A program made the position numbers and the translations under genes. Shown here piece by piece: positions 56,810 to 64,000 of a DNA stretch of 64,000 bases (its first letter is position 1; each line of letters starts with the position of its first letter). The stretch lies in NCBI RefSeq assembly GCF_027571385.1, contig NZ_CP085636.1, positions 3,662,001 to 3,726,000 on the forward strand. The letters run 5' to 3'. The notes under the pieces were generated by a model, which worked only from the letters and a program-made list of their open reading frames with translations, was not told the DNA's origin and ran no database searches. Source of the DNA: Shewanella sp. MTB7. GTDB taxonomy: Bacteria > Pseudomonadota > Gammaproteobacteria > Enterobacterales > Shewanellaceae.

Positions 56810-58609
56810 TTAATGAAAAAGTAACAGGAGGAGAGTTGAAAGTGCAAAAAACAGTGTCAGACCTTTCCAAAACCTTAATGGATGTCTATCCAGCACAGAA
56901 AGCCCAAGATCAGGCTTATCCTTGTCTGTCATAGGTTGATGTAATTCATGGATAAATTCAGAGGTATCCCCTTGTCTATGTTCTGGATTTAAACTTAGGG
57001 CTTTCTTTAATGGCTTATCTATCCAAAGTGGAATTAACGGATTTAGCTCATAACAGGGAATATAGGTAAGATTTTGATAATCAACCTTGGTTCGGCATTG
57101 AGCCAACTTTCCTTTAAAAGGAAGTTGACCAGTAAACATCTCAAATGCGACGACGGCTAAAGAGAACAAATCAGCTTTATTACTTACTCGATAACCGAGC
57201 ACGCTTTCCGGCGCGGAGTAATCCGCAGTCCCTAATATTCTATCCCTTTGCAGTGGCGTTGCGATCTCGGCTACACCTTTGATATAACAGGCGCCAAAAT
57301 CGATAATTTTAATCTGACCTTCATAGGTGAGAAAAATGTTATCGGGTTTGAGGTCTTGATGCAGGGTCTCTTTTCTATGGAAAGCCCTTACTCCTGACTC
57401 TATTTGTTTCAGCAATATCAGCACCTCTTGGACAGGTGCATTAGGATTTCGACTTATCCATAAGTTGAGGGGAATTCCATTGAGGTGCTCAGTAACGTAA
57501 TAAAGTGCAGACTTTGGTTTATCTCTATCGAGCAACTTCACCACATTCGGACTATGTATCCGCTGTCCAATCCAACTCTCGAGGATAAATCGCTCAATAT
57601 AGGCGGCATCATCGAGATAATTAACGGAGGGTGTCTTGAGACAAACCTTATTCCCCTCTTCATCACTCACTAAATAGACTTGACTGCGTTGACTCTGATG
57701 CAAAACCTGTTCTACCCGATAACCATCTAATCTCATTCCAATCGACAAGGGGGGCGGAAAAGGTTGCTCTGACAGTTGTTGATAAATGTCATTGATGTTT
57801 TGCGAGGGCAAAGCGTCAATCGAAAGTAGTTGACAACTGACGTTATCATCACTGCCCTTCTCCATTGCTAGTCCACATACCTGCTGACAAAATAGATCTA
57901 GCTCAGTAAATTCAACATTGCCAGTCACACTTCTGCCACCTATATTTTCGCTTAACCACTGAGTCAAAGCATCACCAAGCTCGCCATCAGTAAACACATC
58001 ATGAATACCATCGGTAGTCAGCAAGTAGAGATCACCCACCTCGATATTTAACTGACGATAATCCACATCAAGCTTAACATCTAGCCCTAAAGCTCGAGCA
58101 AGGTAACGCTTACTAGGGCTCAATACACTGACATGATCCCGACTTAACCTCTCCAACTCTCCCTGCCGAAAGCGATAGGCACGAGAATCGCCGACATGGA
58201 GCAAGTGGGCGCTGCACGACTTAAAGATAAGCGCTGTAAACGTGCAAACATACCCTCTTCTTGCATCACGGTAATCTTGACCTAAACCAAACAGCCAGCG
58301 GTTTAGCGCCGTCAATACCTGTGAGCTGGACTTTTCCACCCCCCAGGTATCTGGCGTCGAATAATAGTCAGAGATGAAATTAGTCACACTGATATGACTG
58401 GCTTTCTCGGCAGCTTCTGCCGCGCTCACTCCATCACAGATAACCGACACAGCCCCTTTTGTGGTTAACATTAACCCATTAGGAATGCGGATCCCCACCG
58501 CATCTTCATTCGTTGGTTTACATCCACGGCTAGAATATTGGCCAGCATTAATCTCAAGTTTACCGTTTAATGGCAATGCAACATCAAGCACCTCTTCAGG
58601 GGCTCCCAT
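56810..58609 (-). CDS. Bifunctional PP2C phosphatase / Ser-Thr protein kinase, membrane-anchored
   Basis: A 599-residue fusion. Residues ~20-270 are a PP2C phosphatase: RGCKPTNEDAVG (metal-binding), VSVICDGVS, LLHVGDSRAYRF, LLTTDGIHD and GSDDNVSC. Residues ~295-560 are a Hanks-type kinase: LHQSQRSQVYLVSDEEG, KVCLKT, catalytic loop LHQDLKPDNIFL, IIDFGACY (DFG), GTADYSAPE and SLAVVAFEMFTGQLPF. The catalytic HRD reads HQD, and the glycine loop is weak. A C-terminal membrane segment (LTLFFALSTLLLLLF) anchors it. Its start overlaps the transporter stop by 1 base (TAATG). Such fusions recur in nas operons; they may tune the transporter. Confidence 0.9.
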   Translation of the reverse strand: MGAPEEVLDVALPLNGKLEINAGQYSSRGCKPTNEDAVGIRIPNGLMLTTKGAVSVICDGVSAAEAAEKASHISVTNFISDYYSTPDTWGVEKSSSQVLTALNRWLFGLGQDYRDARRGYVCTFTALIFKSCSAHLLHVGDSRAYRFRQGELERLSRDHVSVLSPSKRYLARALGLDVKLDVDYRQLNIEVGDLYLLTTDGIHDVFTDGELGDALTQWLSENIGGRSVTGNVEFTELDLFCQQVCGLAMEKGSDDNVSCQLLSIDALPSQNINDIYQQLSEQPFPPPLSIGMRLDGYRVEQVLHQSQRSQVYLVSDEEGNKVCLKTPSVNYLDDAAYIERFILESWIGQRIHSPNVVKLLDRDKPKSALYYVTEHLNGIPLNLWISRNPNAPVQEVLILLKQIESGVRAFHRKETLHQDLKPDNIFLTYEGQIKIIDFGACYIKGVAEIATPLQRDRILGTADYSAPESVLGYRVSNKADLFSLAVVAFEMFTGQLPFKGKLAQCRTKVDYQNLTYIPCYELNPLIPLWIDKPLKKALSLNPEHRQGDTSEFIHELHQPMTDKDKPDLGLSVLDRHPLRFWKGLTLFFALSTLLLLLFH

Positions 58610-60075
58610 TAACTCACACTAATCATGGTCACTTCACCATCCTCGTTCACCTCTGTCATATGCCCCTTAGGCTCAGACAAAAACAGTAAGCTAATCAGTC
58701 CAAGTAGCGCACTTGCCCCAATGACATAGAAAAACACCTGCGTTGGCACCATGGAGTAAACGGTCAGAAAAAACACAGCACCAACATTACCATAAGCACC
58801 GGTCATACCTGCAATTTGCCCCGTTAATCTACGTTTAATTAAGGGAACAGCCGCAAAGACGGCACCTTCACCACTCTGAACAAAAAACGAGCAAGCCATG
58901 ACCATTAGCACAGCCAGAGGTAAGGACCAGTCACCATTTATCTGCGCCATACCCAAATAGCCCAAAGCTAACCCTGCAGTTAAGATCATCAAGGTTGGCT
59001 TACGTCCACATCGATCACTTATCCAGCCACCACCAGGACGAGAAACTAAATTCATAAATGCGTAACTCGATGCCAATATGCCCGCCTGCGTTAATCCCAG
59101 TTCAAAGGTTTCAGCAAAATATAGGGGTAACATAGAGACCACGGCAAGCTCAGATCCAAAAGTGGAAAAATAGAGCACATTAAGTACCGCAACTTGCTTA
59201 AAAGGGTAGCGCTCAAATTCTGGTACCGGCCCATCGAACAAATACTTATTTACTCGGTAGGTCAGATATAAGTCGACTGCCAATATTAATATCAACACCC
59301 AATAGATAAACTCAGTACCACTTTGACTGAACATACTCACACCAGAGGGCGATAACTTCCACCCCAGTAGCGCTAACGTGGCGTACATGGGCAGTTTCAT
59401 CAAAACCAGCAGAGCAAGATCGCCTTTACTCGTGACTTCTAATGCCCCCGCTTTTTTAGGCTTAAAATAGGTTGAACCTTTTGGGGTATCGCTAACATTG
59501 AAATAATAGATAATACCAAAGAGAAAACTGAGTATGCCAGTAACTGCAATAGCGTAGCGCCAGCCGTTTTCACCACCAAAAGCCAATGCTATCACGGGTA
59601 AGGTAAAGGCCGCAGCTGCTGAGCCAAAATTCCCCCAACCACCGTATATACCTTCGGCAGTCCCGAGCTCATTGGCAGGAAACCACTCACTGACCATGCG
59701 GATCCCAATAACAAAGCCCGCACCAATAAAACCGAGTAGGAATCGAGCTAAGGCAAGCTGCTCGAAACTATTACCCAACGCAAACATAAAACAGGGAATA
59801 CTGCACAAAATGAGTAATCCTGAATAGGTCAACCTTGGCCCTATTTTATCCGTGACCATGCCAATAATAATACGGGCTGGAATAGTTAAGGCGACATTGA
59901 GGATCAGTAAGGTTTTTATCTGATCTTTAGTTAACCCTAAACTGTCGGCAATAACGCTCATCAAAGGAGCGGCATTAAACCAAACCACAAACGTAATAAA
60001 GAAGGCCATCCAACTCATGTGCATGATTTTCATCTTCCCTGAAAATGAAAATAGATTGAATTTTTCTCTGTTCAT
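58609..60075 (-). CDS. nasA: NarK/NasA-family nitrate/nitrite transporter
   Basis: Major facilitator superfamily transporter of 488 residues with about twelve membrane segments. Nitrate-porter signature motifs are present: [12 protein letters not shown] (about 145-156) and [12 protein letters not shown] (about 435-446), as well as [13 protein letters not shown] and [14 protein letters not shown]. It would import nitrate and/or nitrite for assimilation. It lies 2 bases downstream of nirD and overlaps the kinase gene by 1 base. The symbol nasA is chosen from the assimilatory context; narK is the alternative name for the family. Confidence 0.92.
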   Translation of the reverse strand: MNREKFNLFSFSGKMKIMHMSWMAFFITFVVWFNAAPLMSVIADSLGLTKDQIKTLLILNVALTIPARIIIGMVTDKIGPRLTYSGLLILCSIPCFMFALGNSFEQLALARFLLGFIGAGFVIGIRMVSEWFPANELGTAEGIYGGWGNFGSAAAAFTLPVIALAFGGENGWRYAIAVTGILSFLFGIIYYFNVSDTPKGSTYFKPKKAGALEVTSKGDLALLVLMKLPMYATLALLGWKLSPSGVSMFSQSGTEFIYWVLILILAVDLYLTYRVNKYLFDGPVPEFERYPFKQVAVLNVLYFSTFGSELAVVSMLPLYFAETFELGLTQAGILASSYAFMNLVSRPGGGWISDRCGRKPTLMILTAGLALGYLGMAQINGDWSLPLAVLMVMACSFFVQSGEGAVFAAVPLIKRRLTGQIAGMTGAYGNVGAVFFLTVYSMVPTQVFFYVIGASALLGLISLLFLSEPKGHMTEVNEDGEVTMISVS

Positions 60076-60077
60076 TG

Positions 60078-60434
60078 TTAGCTCCCTGACTGCAATGGAT
60101 CAATGACTTCCGATGTCGGCTGAACCCACACCCTTCCATCCTCACAGCGAACCCGATAGAGCTGGACGCTCAAACTATCATCCTCAATACACTGACCACT
60201 GGTTAAACTGTAATGTTGTTTATGCAGCGGAGAAGCGACAAAGATGTCTCCCTCAAGTTCACAGATAAGTCCTCGAGAGAGTAGGCTTACTCCTGTTGCC
60301 GGATCGGTGTTGCAAATAGCAAATAATCCCTGTTCTCTCAGGTTAAAAATGGCAATAGCTCTGTTTTCAATCCATGCGGCTATGCCCCCGAAACAGGGAA
60401 GCGCCTTCTCATCACAAATATTGACCCAACTCAT
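60078..60434 (-). CDS. nirD: Nitrite reductase (NADH) small subunit NirD
   Basis: A 118-residue Rieske-fold subunit lacking the iron-sulfur ligands, as in other NirD proteins: [29 protein letters not shown], then [21 protein letters not shown]. It pairs with NirB in assimilatory nitrite reductase. An excellent AAGGAG ribosome-binding site precedes the ATG at 60434. It lies 32 bases after nirB and 2 bases before the transporter gene. Length is close to E. coli NirD (108). Confidence 0.95.
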   Translation of the reverse strand: MSWVNICDEKALPCFGGIAAWIENRAIAIFNLREQGLFAICNTDPATGVSLLSRGLICELEGDIFVASPLHKQHYSLTSGQCIEDDSLSVQLYRVRCEDGRVWVQPTSEVIDPLQSGS

Positions 60435-60466
60435 ACTTTATCTCCTTGAACTCTTAGCAATTAACA

Positions 60467-63109
60467 TTAAATTTCATTTGATTCAGTTAATTGAACACTT
60501 TCATCGACGGGAATGTTAATCAGATTAATCTTACTTGATGACGCGATAGGGAAGCGTTGTCCACGGCTGTATCCGTATTGTTCAACCGCTAAATTTGGCA
60601 TCGACTCAGGGTTAACGAATTCACTGAATCGAGATAAAAATGTTGGGTTTTCTAAACTGGTTTTCCATTCGCATTGATAGGTTGAAACCAACTTCTCCAT
60701 GTGAGTTTCAAGATCTGCAGCCAGACCTAAACTGTCTTCAATAACCACAGATTGAAGGTAGGCTAATCCCCCCTCAAGGGACTCTAGCCAAACAGAAGTG
60801 CGCTGCAGGCGTGCTGCAGTTTTGGTGTAGAACATTAAGATCCTATCGATATAGATCACTAACTCCTTAGTCGACAGATCCGTTGCAAACAGATCGCCAT
60901 GTCTAGGTCTCATACCGCCGTTACCGCCAACATAGAGATTCCAGCCTTTATCACTAGCAATCACCCCGATATCTTTACTTTGCGCTTCTGCGCACTCTCG
61001 AGTACAGCCAGATACCGCAAACTTAATTTTATGTGGCGCACGTAAACCCTTATAACGATTCTCCAGATCTATCGCTAAACCCACCGAATCTTGCACCCCA
61101 TAACGACACCAAGTGCTACCAACACAAGATTTAACCGTTCGAAGCGACTTACCGTAGGCGTGACCAGTTTCAAATCCCTGTTCAATCAACTCTTGCCAGA
61201 TCATTGGCAGATCTGAGAGCTGTGCTCCAAAAAGGTCAATGCGTTGTCCGCCAGTGATCTTGGTATAAAGATCATGACGCTTGGCAATCTCTCCCAGTGC
61301 AATGAGCTTATCCGGTGTGATCTCTCCTCCTGCGATACGAGGTACAACAGAGTAAGAGCCATCTTTTTGCAGATTACCTAGGTATGCATCATTGCTGTCT
61401 TGCAGATTGGCATGTTGTACATTGAGGACATATTCATTTTCTAGCGTGGCAAAAATTGATGCTGCTACAGGTTTGCAAATATCGCAACCCAACCCCAATT
61501 GACTGAATTCACTCTTTCCATGGCTGTTAATTAGGCTAGGGAAATCTCGGATATCTTCAACCTGACATAGATGAAACAGCGCTTGTCTGTCATGCTCGAA
61601 ATGGCAACAAATCCCTTTTGAAACCTCTAATCCTTGTGACTCCATGGTTTGTGTGATCACTTGTTGAACTAACGCACTACAACCGCCACAACCTGACGCT
61701 GCTTTAGTACAACCTTTTATGGCTGCTAAGCTATGATCCCCCTCCAAAACTCGCACAACGATGTCCGCTTTAGTCACCTGATGACATGAGCAGATAATCG
61801 ACTCATCCGTAAATTCGATACCGGCGCCAGCCTCTTGCTGTAATAGCTCAATGGCCGGAGCCGTTAATGCATCGCCTGAAAGGTATTGATGCAGTAGCAG
61901 ACTGTAATCAGTGACATCACCAACCAAAACAGCCCCCTTAAGAAAACGGCCGCTTTCATCAAGCCACAGTTTTTTATAGCTTCCCGCTTGATTGTCACTT
62001 AACTCAACATATTGCGCCTTTTCAAAACCTCGGCTCTGACCAATGGATGCCACATCAACCCCAAGCAACTTAAGCTTAGTGCTCATATCAGCCCCTTTAA
62101 ACGATGTCACCTCTTTCCCTGACACTTTGGCCACTAGATGAGAGATGGCTGTACGTGCCATCTGATAACCAGGGGCAACTAAGCCAAAAATCTGCTGTTG
62201 CCAAAGAGCACACTCACCGATGGCATAAACATCGCCATCAGACGTTAAGCAATGATCATCAATCACGATCCCGCCCCGCTCACCCACCTCGATACCACAA
62301 GATTTCGCTAAACTATCCTGAGGACGTATTCCGGCTGAGAAGACAATTAAATCGGTTTCTAAATAGCTATCGTCATTGAAGGTCATGCGATGGAATGAAT
62401 CCTCACCATCAATGATTCCTGTGGTCGCTTTACTGGTATGCACTGAAACACCCAGCTCTTCAATTTTATGACATAGAAGCTCCCCCGCCTTATCGTTCAA
62501 TTGAACCGGCATCAACTGAGGAGCAAACTCAACAACATGGGTGTCTAGCCCTAATGTAAGCAACGCATTAGCCGCTTCAAGTCCCAATAGACCTCCACCA
62601 ATAACAACTCCTGAGGTGGCATTTTCTGCCGCGACTTGGATCTGCTGCAGATCATCGATGGTGCGATAAACCATACAATGCTGACGTTCCTTCCCCTCAA
62701 TCGGCGGCACAAAGGGATAGGAACCCGTTGCGAGAACCAATTTGTCATAAAAACAGAAATCACCATCTGCGGTATGCAGGCATTTATTGTCAACATCCAA
62801 ACGCACAACGTCTTTACCTAAGTGAAGCTTAATCCCTTTAGCTTGATAAGCCTCGACACTTGCCAGCATCAAGGCATCCGCGCTACCGGATTCAAAATAT
62901 TTAGATAGCTGTACCCTGTCATAGGCTGGCAAGCTTTCAGCACCAAAAACCTCAACTTGATATCTCTCATTTAGACCTTGCTCACAAAGCTGTTCTATAA
63001 AGTGGTGACCTACCATGCCATTACCAACAATCAGTAACTTGGGCTTTAGATCACCATCATCTCCGCTACATTCTCTGTTTAGCATTTGAGTTGTTTGTAT
63101 CCATCCCAT
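60467..63109 (-). CDS. nirB: Nitrite reductase (NADH) large subunit NirB
   Basis: Reduces nitrite to ammonium using NADH; an ~880-residue flavo-siroheme-iron-sulfur enzyme. Order: FAD/NAD domains (LLIVGNGMVGHHFIE; TSGVVIGGGLLGLEAA; DVYAIGECALW), a BFD-like [2Fe-2S] region (IICSCHQVTKADIVVRVL ... GCGGCSALV) and a nitrite/sulfite reductase half (TVKSCVGSTWCRYG; AVSGCTRECAEAQSKDIGV) carrying siroheme ligands. The frame reaches 63166, but its first codons form the attenuator hairpin; GGGGA eight bases before the ATG at 63109 supports that start. The ATG at 63130 is the alternative. Transcribed with nirD, nasA and the kinase gene. Confidence 0.94.
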   Translation of the reverse strand: MGWIQTTQMLNRECSGDDGDLKPKLLIVGNGMVGHHFIEQLCEQGLNERYQVEVFGAESLPAYDRVQLSKYFESGSADALMLASVEAYQAKGIKLHLGKDVVRLDVDNKCLHTADGDFCFYDKLVLATGSYPFVPPIEGKERQHCMVYRTIDDLQQIQVAAENATSGVVIGGGLLGLEAANALLTLGLDTHVVEFAPQLMPVQLNDKAGELLCHKIEELGVSVHTSKATTGIIDGEDSFHRMTFNDDSYLETDLIVFSAGIRPQDSLAKSCGIEVGERGGIVIDDHCLTSDGDVYAIGECALWQQQIFGLVAPGYQMARTAISHLVAKVSGKEVTSFKGADMSTKLKLLGVDVASIGQSRGFEKAQYVELSDNQAGSYKKLWLDESGRFLKGAVLVGDVTDYSLLLHQYLSGDALTAPAIELLQQEAGAGIEFTDESIICSCHQVTKADIVVRVLEGDHSLAAIKGCTKAASGCGGCSALVQQVITQTMESQGLEVSKGICCHFEHDRQALFHLCQVEDIRDFPSLINSHGKSEFSQLGLGCDICKPVAASIFATLENEYVLNVQHANLQDSNDAYLGNLQKDGSYSVVPRIAGGEITPDKLIALGEIAKRHDLYTKITGGQRIDLFGAQLSDLPMIWQELIEQGFETGHAYGKSLRTVKSCVGSTWCRYGVQDSVGLAIDLENRYKGLRAPHKIKFAVSGCTRECAEAQSKDIGVIASDKGWNLYVGGNGGMRPRHGDLFATDLSTKELVIYIDRILMFYTKTAARLQRTSVWLESLEGGLAYLQSVVIEDSLGLAADLETHMEKLVSTYQCEWKTSLENPTFLSRFSEFVNPESMPNLAVEQYGYSRGQRFPIASSSKINLINIPVDESVQLTESNEI

Positions 63110-63146
63110 CGACCAGTCCCCACTTTTCATTGCTACTCTTAAAACA

Positions 63147-63181
63147 AAAGCGCCATGCTCCCTCAAGGGGAATATGGCGCC
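63147..63181 (-). terminator. Attenuator-like terminator in the nirB leader
   Basis: On the minus strand: GCGCCAT pairs with ATGGCGC (7 bp), and inside it TCCC pairs with GGGA; then CTTTTGTTTT gives a U-rich tail. It overlaps the 5' leader, just ~40 bases before the nirB start. A terminator before the first gene is typical of ANTAR-controlled nas/nasF operons, and nasT lies immediately upstream. The upstream ANTAR hairpins could not be assigned. Confidence 0.8.
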
Positions 63182-63233
63182 ATTGCCAATAAATTCTAAT
63201 TTTCATTTCAAAATAAAACGCTAAGACTAGGAA

Positions 63234-63249
63234 TGCTAAGCTTGTGCCA
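63234..63249 (-). promoter_or_regulatory. Sigma-54-type promoter upstream of nirB
   Basis: TGGCACAAGCTTAGCA on the minus strand. It agrees with the TGGCACR-N4-TTGCA consensus except TAGCA for TTGCA, and GG and GC are 10 bases apart. Predicted start near 63222 gives a ~110-base leader that contains the attenuator. Upstream at 63324-63346 an inverted repeat, TGCACA ... TGTGCA, may be an NtrC-like enhancer site, though its spacing is not canonical. Confidence 0.68.
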
Positions 63250-63414
63250 ATAAACACGACCATGTAATACATTGATTTAAAAGTGAATTAATAGCGTGTA
63301 TATATAAATAGGTAGAAAATTTATGCACAAATTAAGCCCCTGTGCACCAGAAATGAGCAGATACTGAAGGGAGAAGTTAGAGGAAGAGTTTAAAGAGATT
63401 GATAATCATAGCGA

Positions 63415-63960
63415 TTAAGCGAGTTGTTCGATAAGCTGATCGAGTGAAATACCTTGCTTCATGGTTTGTGTCTGTAGCCATTTATGGGCTTGTGCTTCTG
63501 TTAACCCTTCGGCCTGTAACTTAGCTTTCACTTTCGCCATCTGTTTTTGCCCTCTTAGGGCGTTCTCCAGCGAGATAATCTTGTTAAGTTGCATATCCGC
63601 GCCTTCAAACCGCAACCTTGCCAGTTCAATGACACTCTTTAAGCGCGTCATCTCTAATTGCCCCGGCACGAATGTCACTCGACCACACGCAAGCAAGCAT
63701 TTAAGCGCCTCTTGTTGCCAATTCTGTGCACTCACTAACAAGGGAACGGCAGAAAACCTCATCAATCGATCAATGAAGGCTAAATATCTTTGTGATAACG
63801 ACGTTGTAAACAAGAGTAAAACATCATCACTGACGTTTAGGTTCATACGTTCAACCTCACTTAAGCGGTTAATAAAAATCAACTCTGTTTTGCCTCCAAA
63901 AATTGACGATAACGCATCAGAGTCAACTGAGCTGCCTTCAGATATTACAATGAGTCGCAT
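63415..63960 (-). CDS. nasT: ANTAR-domain antiterminator NasT
   Basis: A 181-residue protein with an N-terminal receiver-like fold (MRLIVISEGSS, LLLFTTSLSQRYLAFI) and a C-terminal three-helix ANTAR RNA-binding domain (residues ~130-180: ENALRGQKQMAKVKAKLQAEGLTEAQAHKWLQTQTM). ANTAR proteins bind paired hairpins in leader RNA and prevent termination; NasT with NasS controls nitrate-assimilation operons. The start codon ATG at 63960 follows the stop of an upstream gene with no gap. Followed by the nirB leader. The N-terminal phosphorylation residues look incomplete, as in NasT generally. Confidence 0.85.
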   Translation of the reverse strand: MRLIVISEGSSVDSDALSSIFGGKTELIFINRLSEVERMNLNVSDDVLLLFTTSLSQRYLAFIDRLMRFSAVPLLVSAQNWQQEALKCLLACGRVTFVPGQLEMTRLKSVIELARLRFEGADMQLNKIISLENALRGQKQMAKVKAKLQAEGLTEAQAHKWLQTQTMKQGISLDQLIEQLA

Positions 63961-64000
63961 CTAACTCACCTCCAACTCAATGTCTGTTTTCATCTCTTTA
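63961..64000 (-). CDS. nasS: C-terminal end of an upstream gene, probably nasS (partial)
   Basis: The minus strand reads an open frame ending KEMKTDIELEVS-stop, with the TAG at 63961-63963 directly abutting the nasT ATG. The nasT ribosome-binding site GGAGG lies inside it. Only 12 residues are in view. Identity as NasS, the nitrate-binding partner of NasT, is inferred from gene order only. Confidence 0.45.
   Translation of the reverse strand, partial: KEMKTDIELEVS

Noticed and set aside
63085..63109. Start of nirB at the ATG at 63085
   Set aside because: It would give a product closest to canonical NirB, but there is no ribosome-binding site, while GGGGA precedes the ATG at 63109.
63130..63230. 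Classical paired ANTAR hairpins in the nirB leader
   Set aside because: I could see the terminator but could not find two stem-loops with the hexaloop signature by eye; a covariance model is needed.

Overview
The window looks like chromosomal DNA of a marine gammaproteobacterium, most probably Shewanella. The gene order smc-zipA-ligA with a divergent cysZ, an ExeM/NucH-type secreted nuclease, the set ydbH-ynbE-ydbL, DUF2919 and DUF1842 proteins and an overall moderate-to-low GC content fit that genus. This is inference from gene content; no 16S gene or other direct taxonomic marker is present. I see no tRNA, rRNA, CRISPR array, intact insertion sequence or prophage.

Layout. 1-3.5 kb: truncated RfaH-type antiterminator, an ECF-like sigma factor with a triplicated 13-residue N-terminal motif, a long AT-rich gap, a DsbA-like oxidoreductase and a YeeZ-like dinucleotide-binding protein. 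3.5-6.2 kb: HD-GYP protein, DUF2919 membrane protein, DUF1842 protein. 6.4-13.8 kb: housekeeping block ligA, zipA, smc and divergent cysZ. 13.8-14.5 kb: gene-free, hairpin-rich DNA. 14.5-20.7 kb: SnoaL-like protein, exported MBL hydrolase, AraC regulator, PEBP protein, acyl-CoA dehydrogenase, and a hexose-6-phosphate mutarotase whose 3' end is duplicated downstream. 20.7-25 kb: the ydbH-ynbE-ydbL operon for inner-to-outer-membrane lipid transport. 25-30.5 kb: secreted nuclease, DcuA transporter, aspartate/glutamate racemase. 30.7-35.7 kb: poorly known proteins (TPR membrane protein, two exported proteins, a membrane protein with coiled coil and a winged-helix-like tail). 35.9-41.4 kb: five overlapping genes for a MacB-type ABC exporter with three different periplasmic adaptors. 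41.6-46.8 kb: small membrane and exported proteins, two GNAT acetyltransferases, an all-helical protein paired with an ODP-type di-iron protein, a YdjA nitroreductase and a DoxX protein.

46.9-53.4 kb: a thiamine acquisition block on the minus strand. A TPP riboswitch precedes a TonB-dependent receptor, a YkoF-like thiamine-binding protein, a PnuC/PnuT permease and a ThiK-like kinase. Together these would bring thiamine across both membranes and trap it by phosphorylation. Directly upstream lie ycfL, a double-hotdog thioesterase and hinT, matching the E. coli hinT-ycfL-lpoB-thiK neighbourhood. 53.6-56 kb: a short TetR-type regulator, two exported proteins and a LuxR/CsgD-like regulator.

56.4-64 kb: a nitrogen-assimilation operon on the minus strand: end of a probable nasS, nasT (ANTAR antiterminator), nirB, nirD, a nitrate/nitrite transporter and a fused PP2C phosphatase/Ser-Thr kinase. 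A sigma-54-type promoter and a terminator-like attenuator hairpin precede nirB. This suggests nitrogen control of initiation plus NasT-mediated antitermination. No assimilatory nitrate reductase gene follows the kinase in this window.
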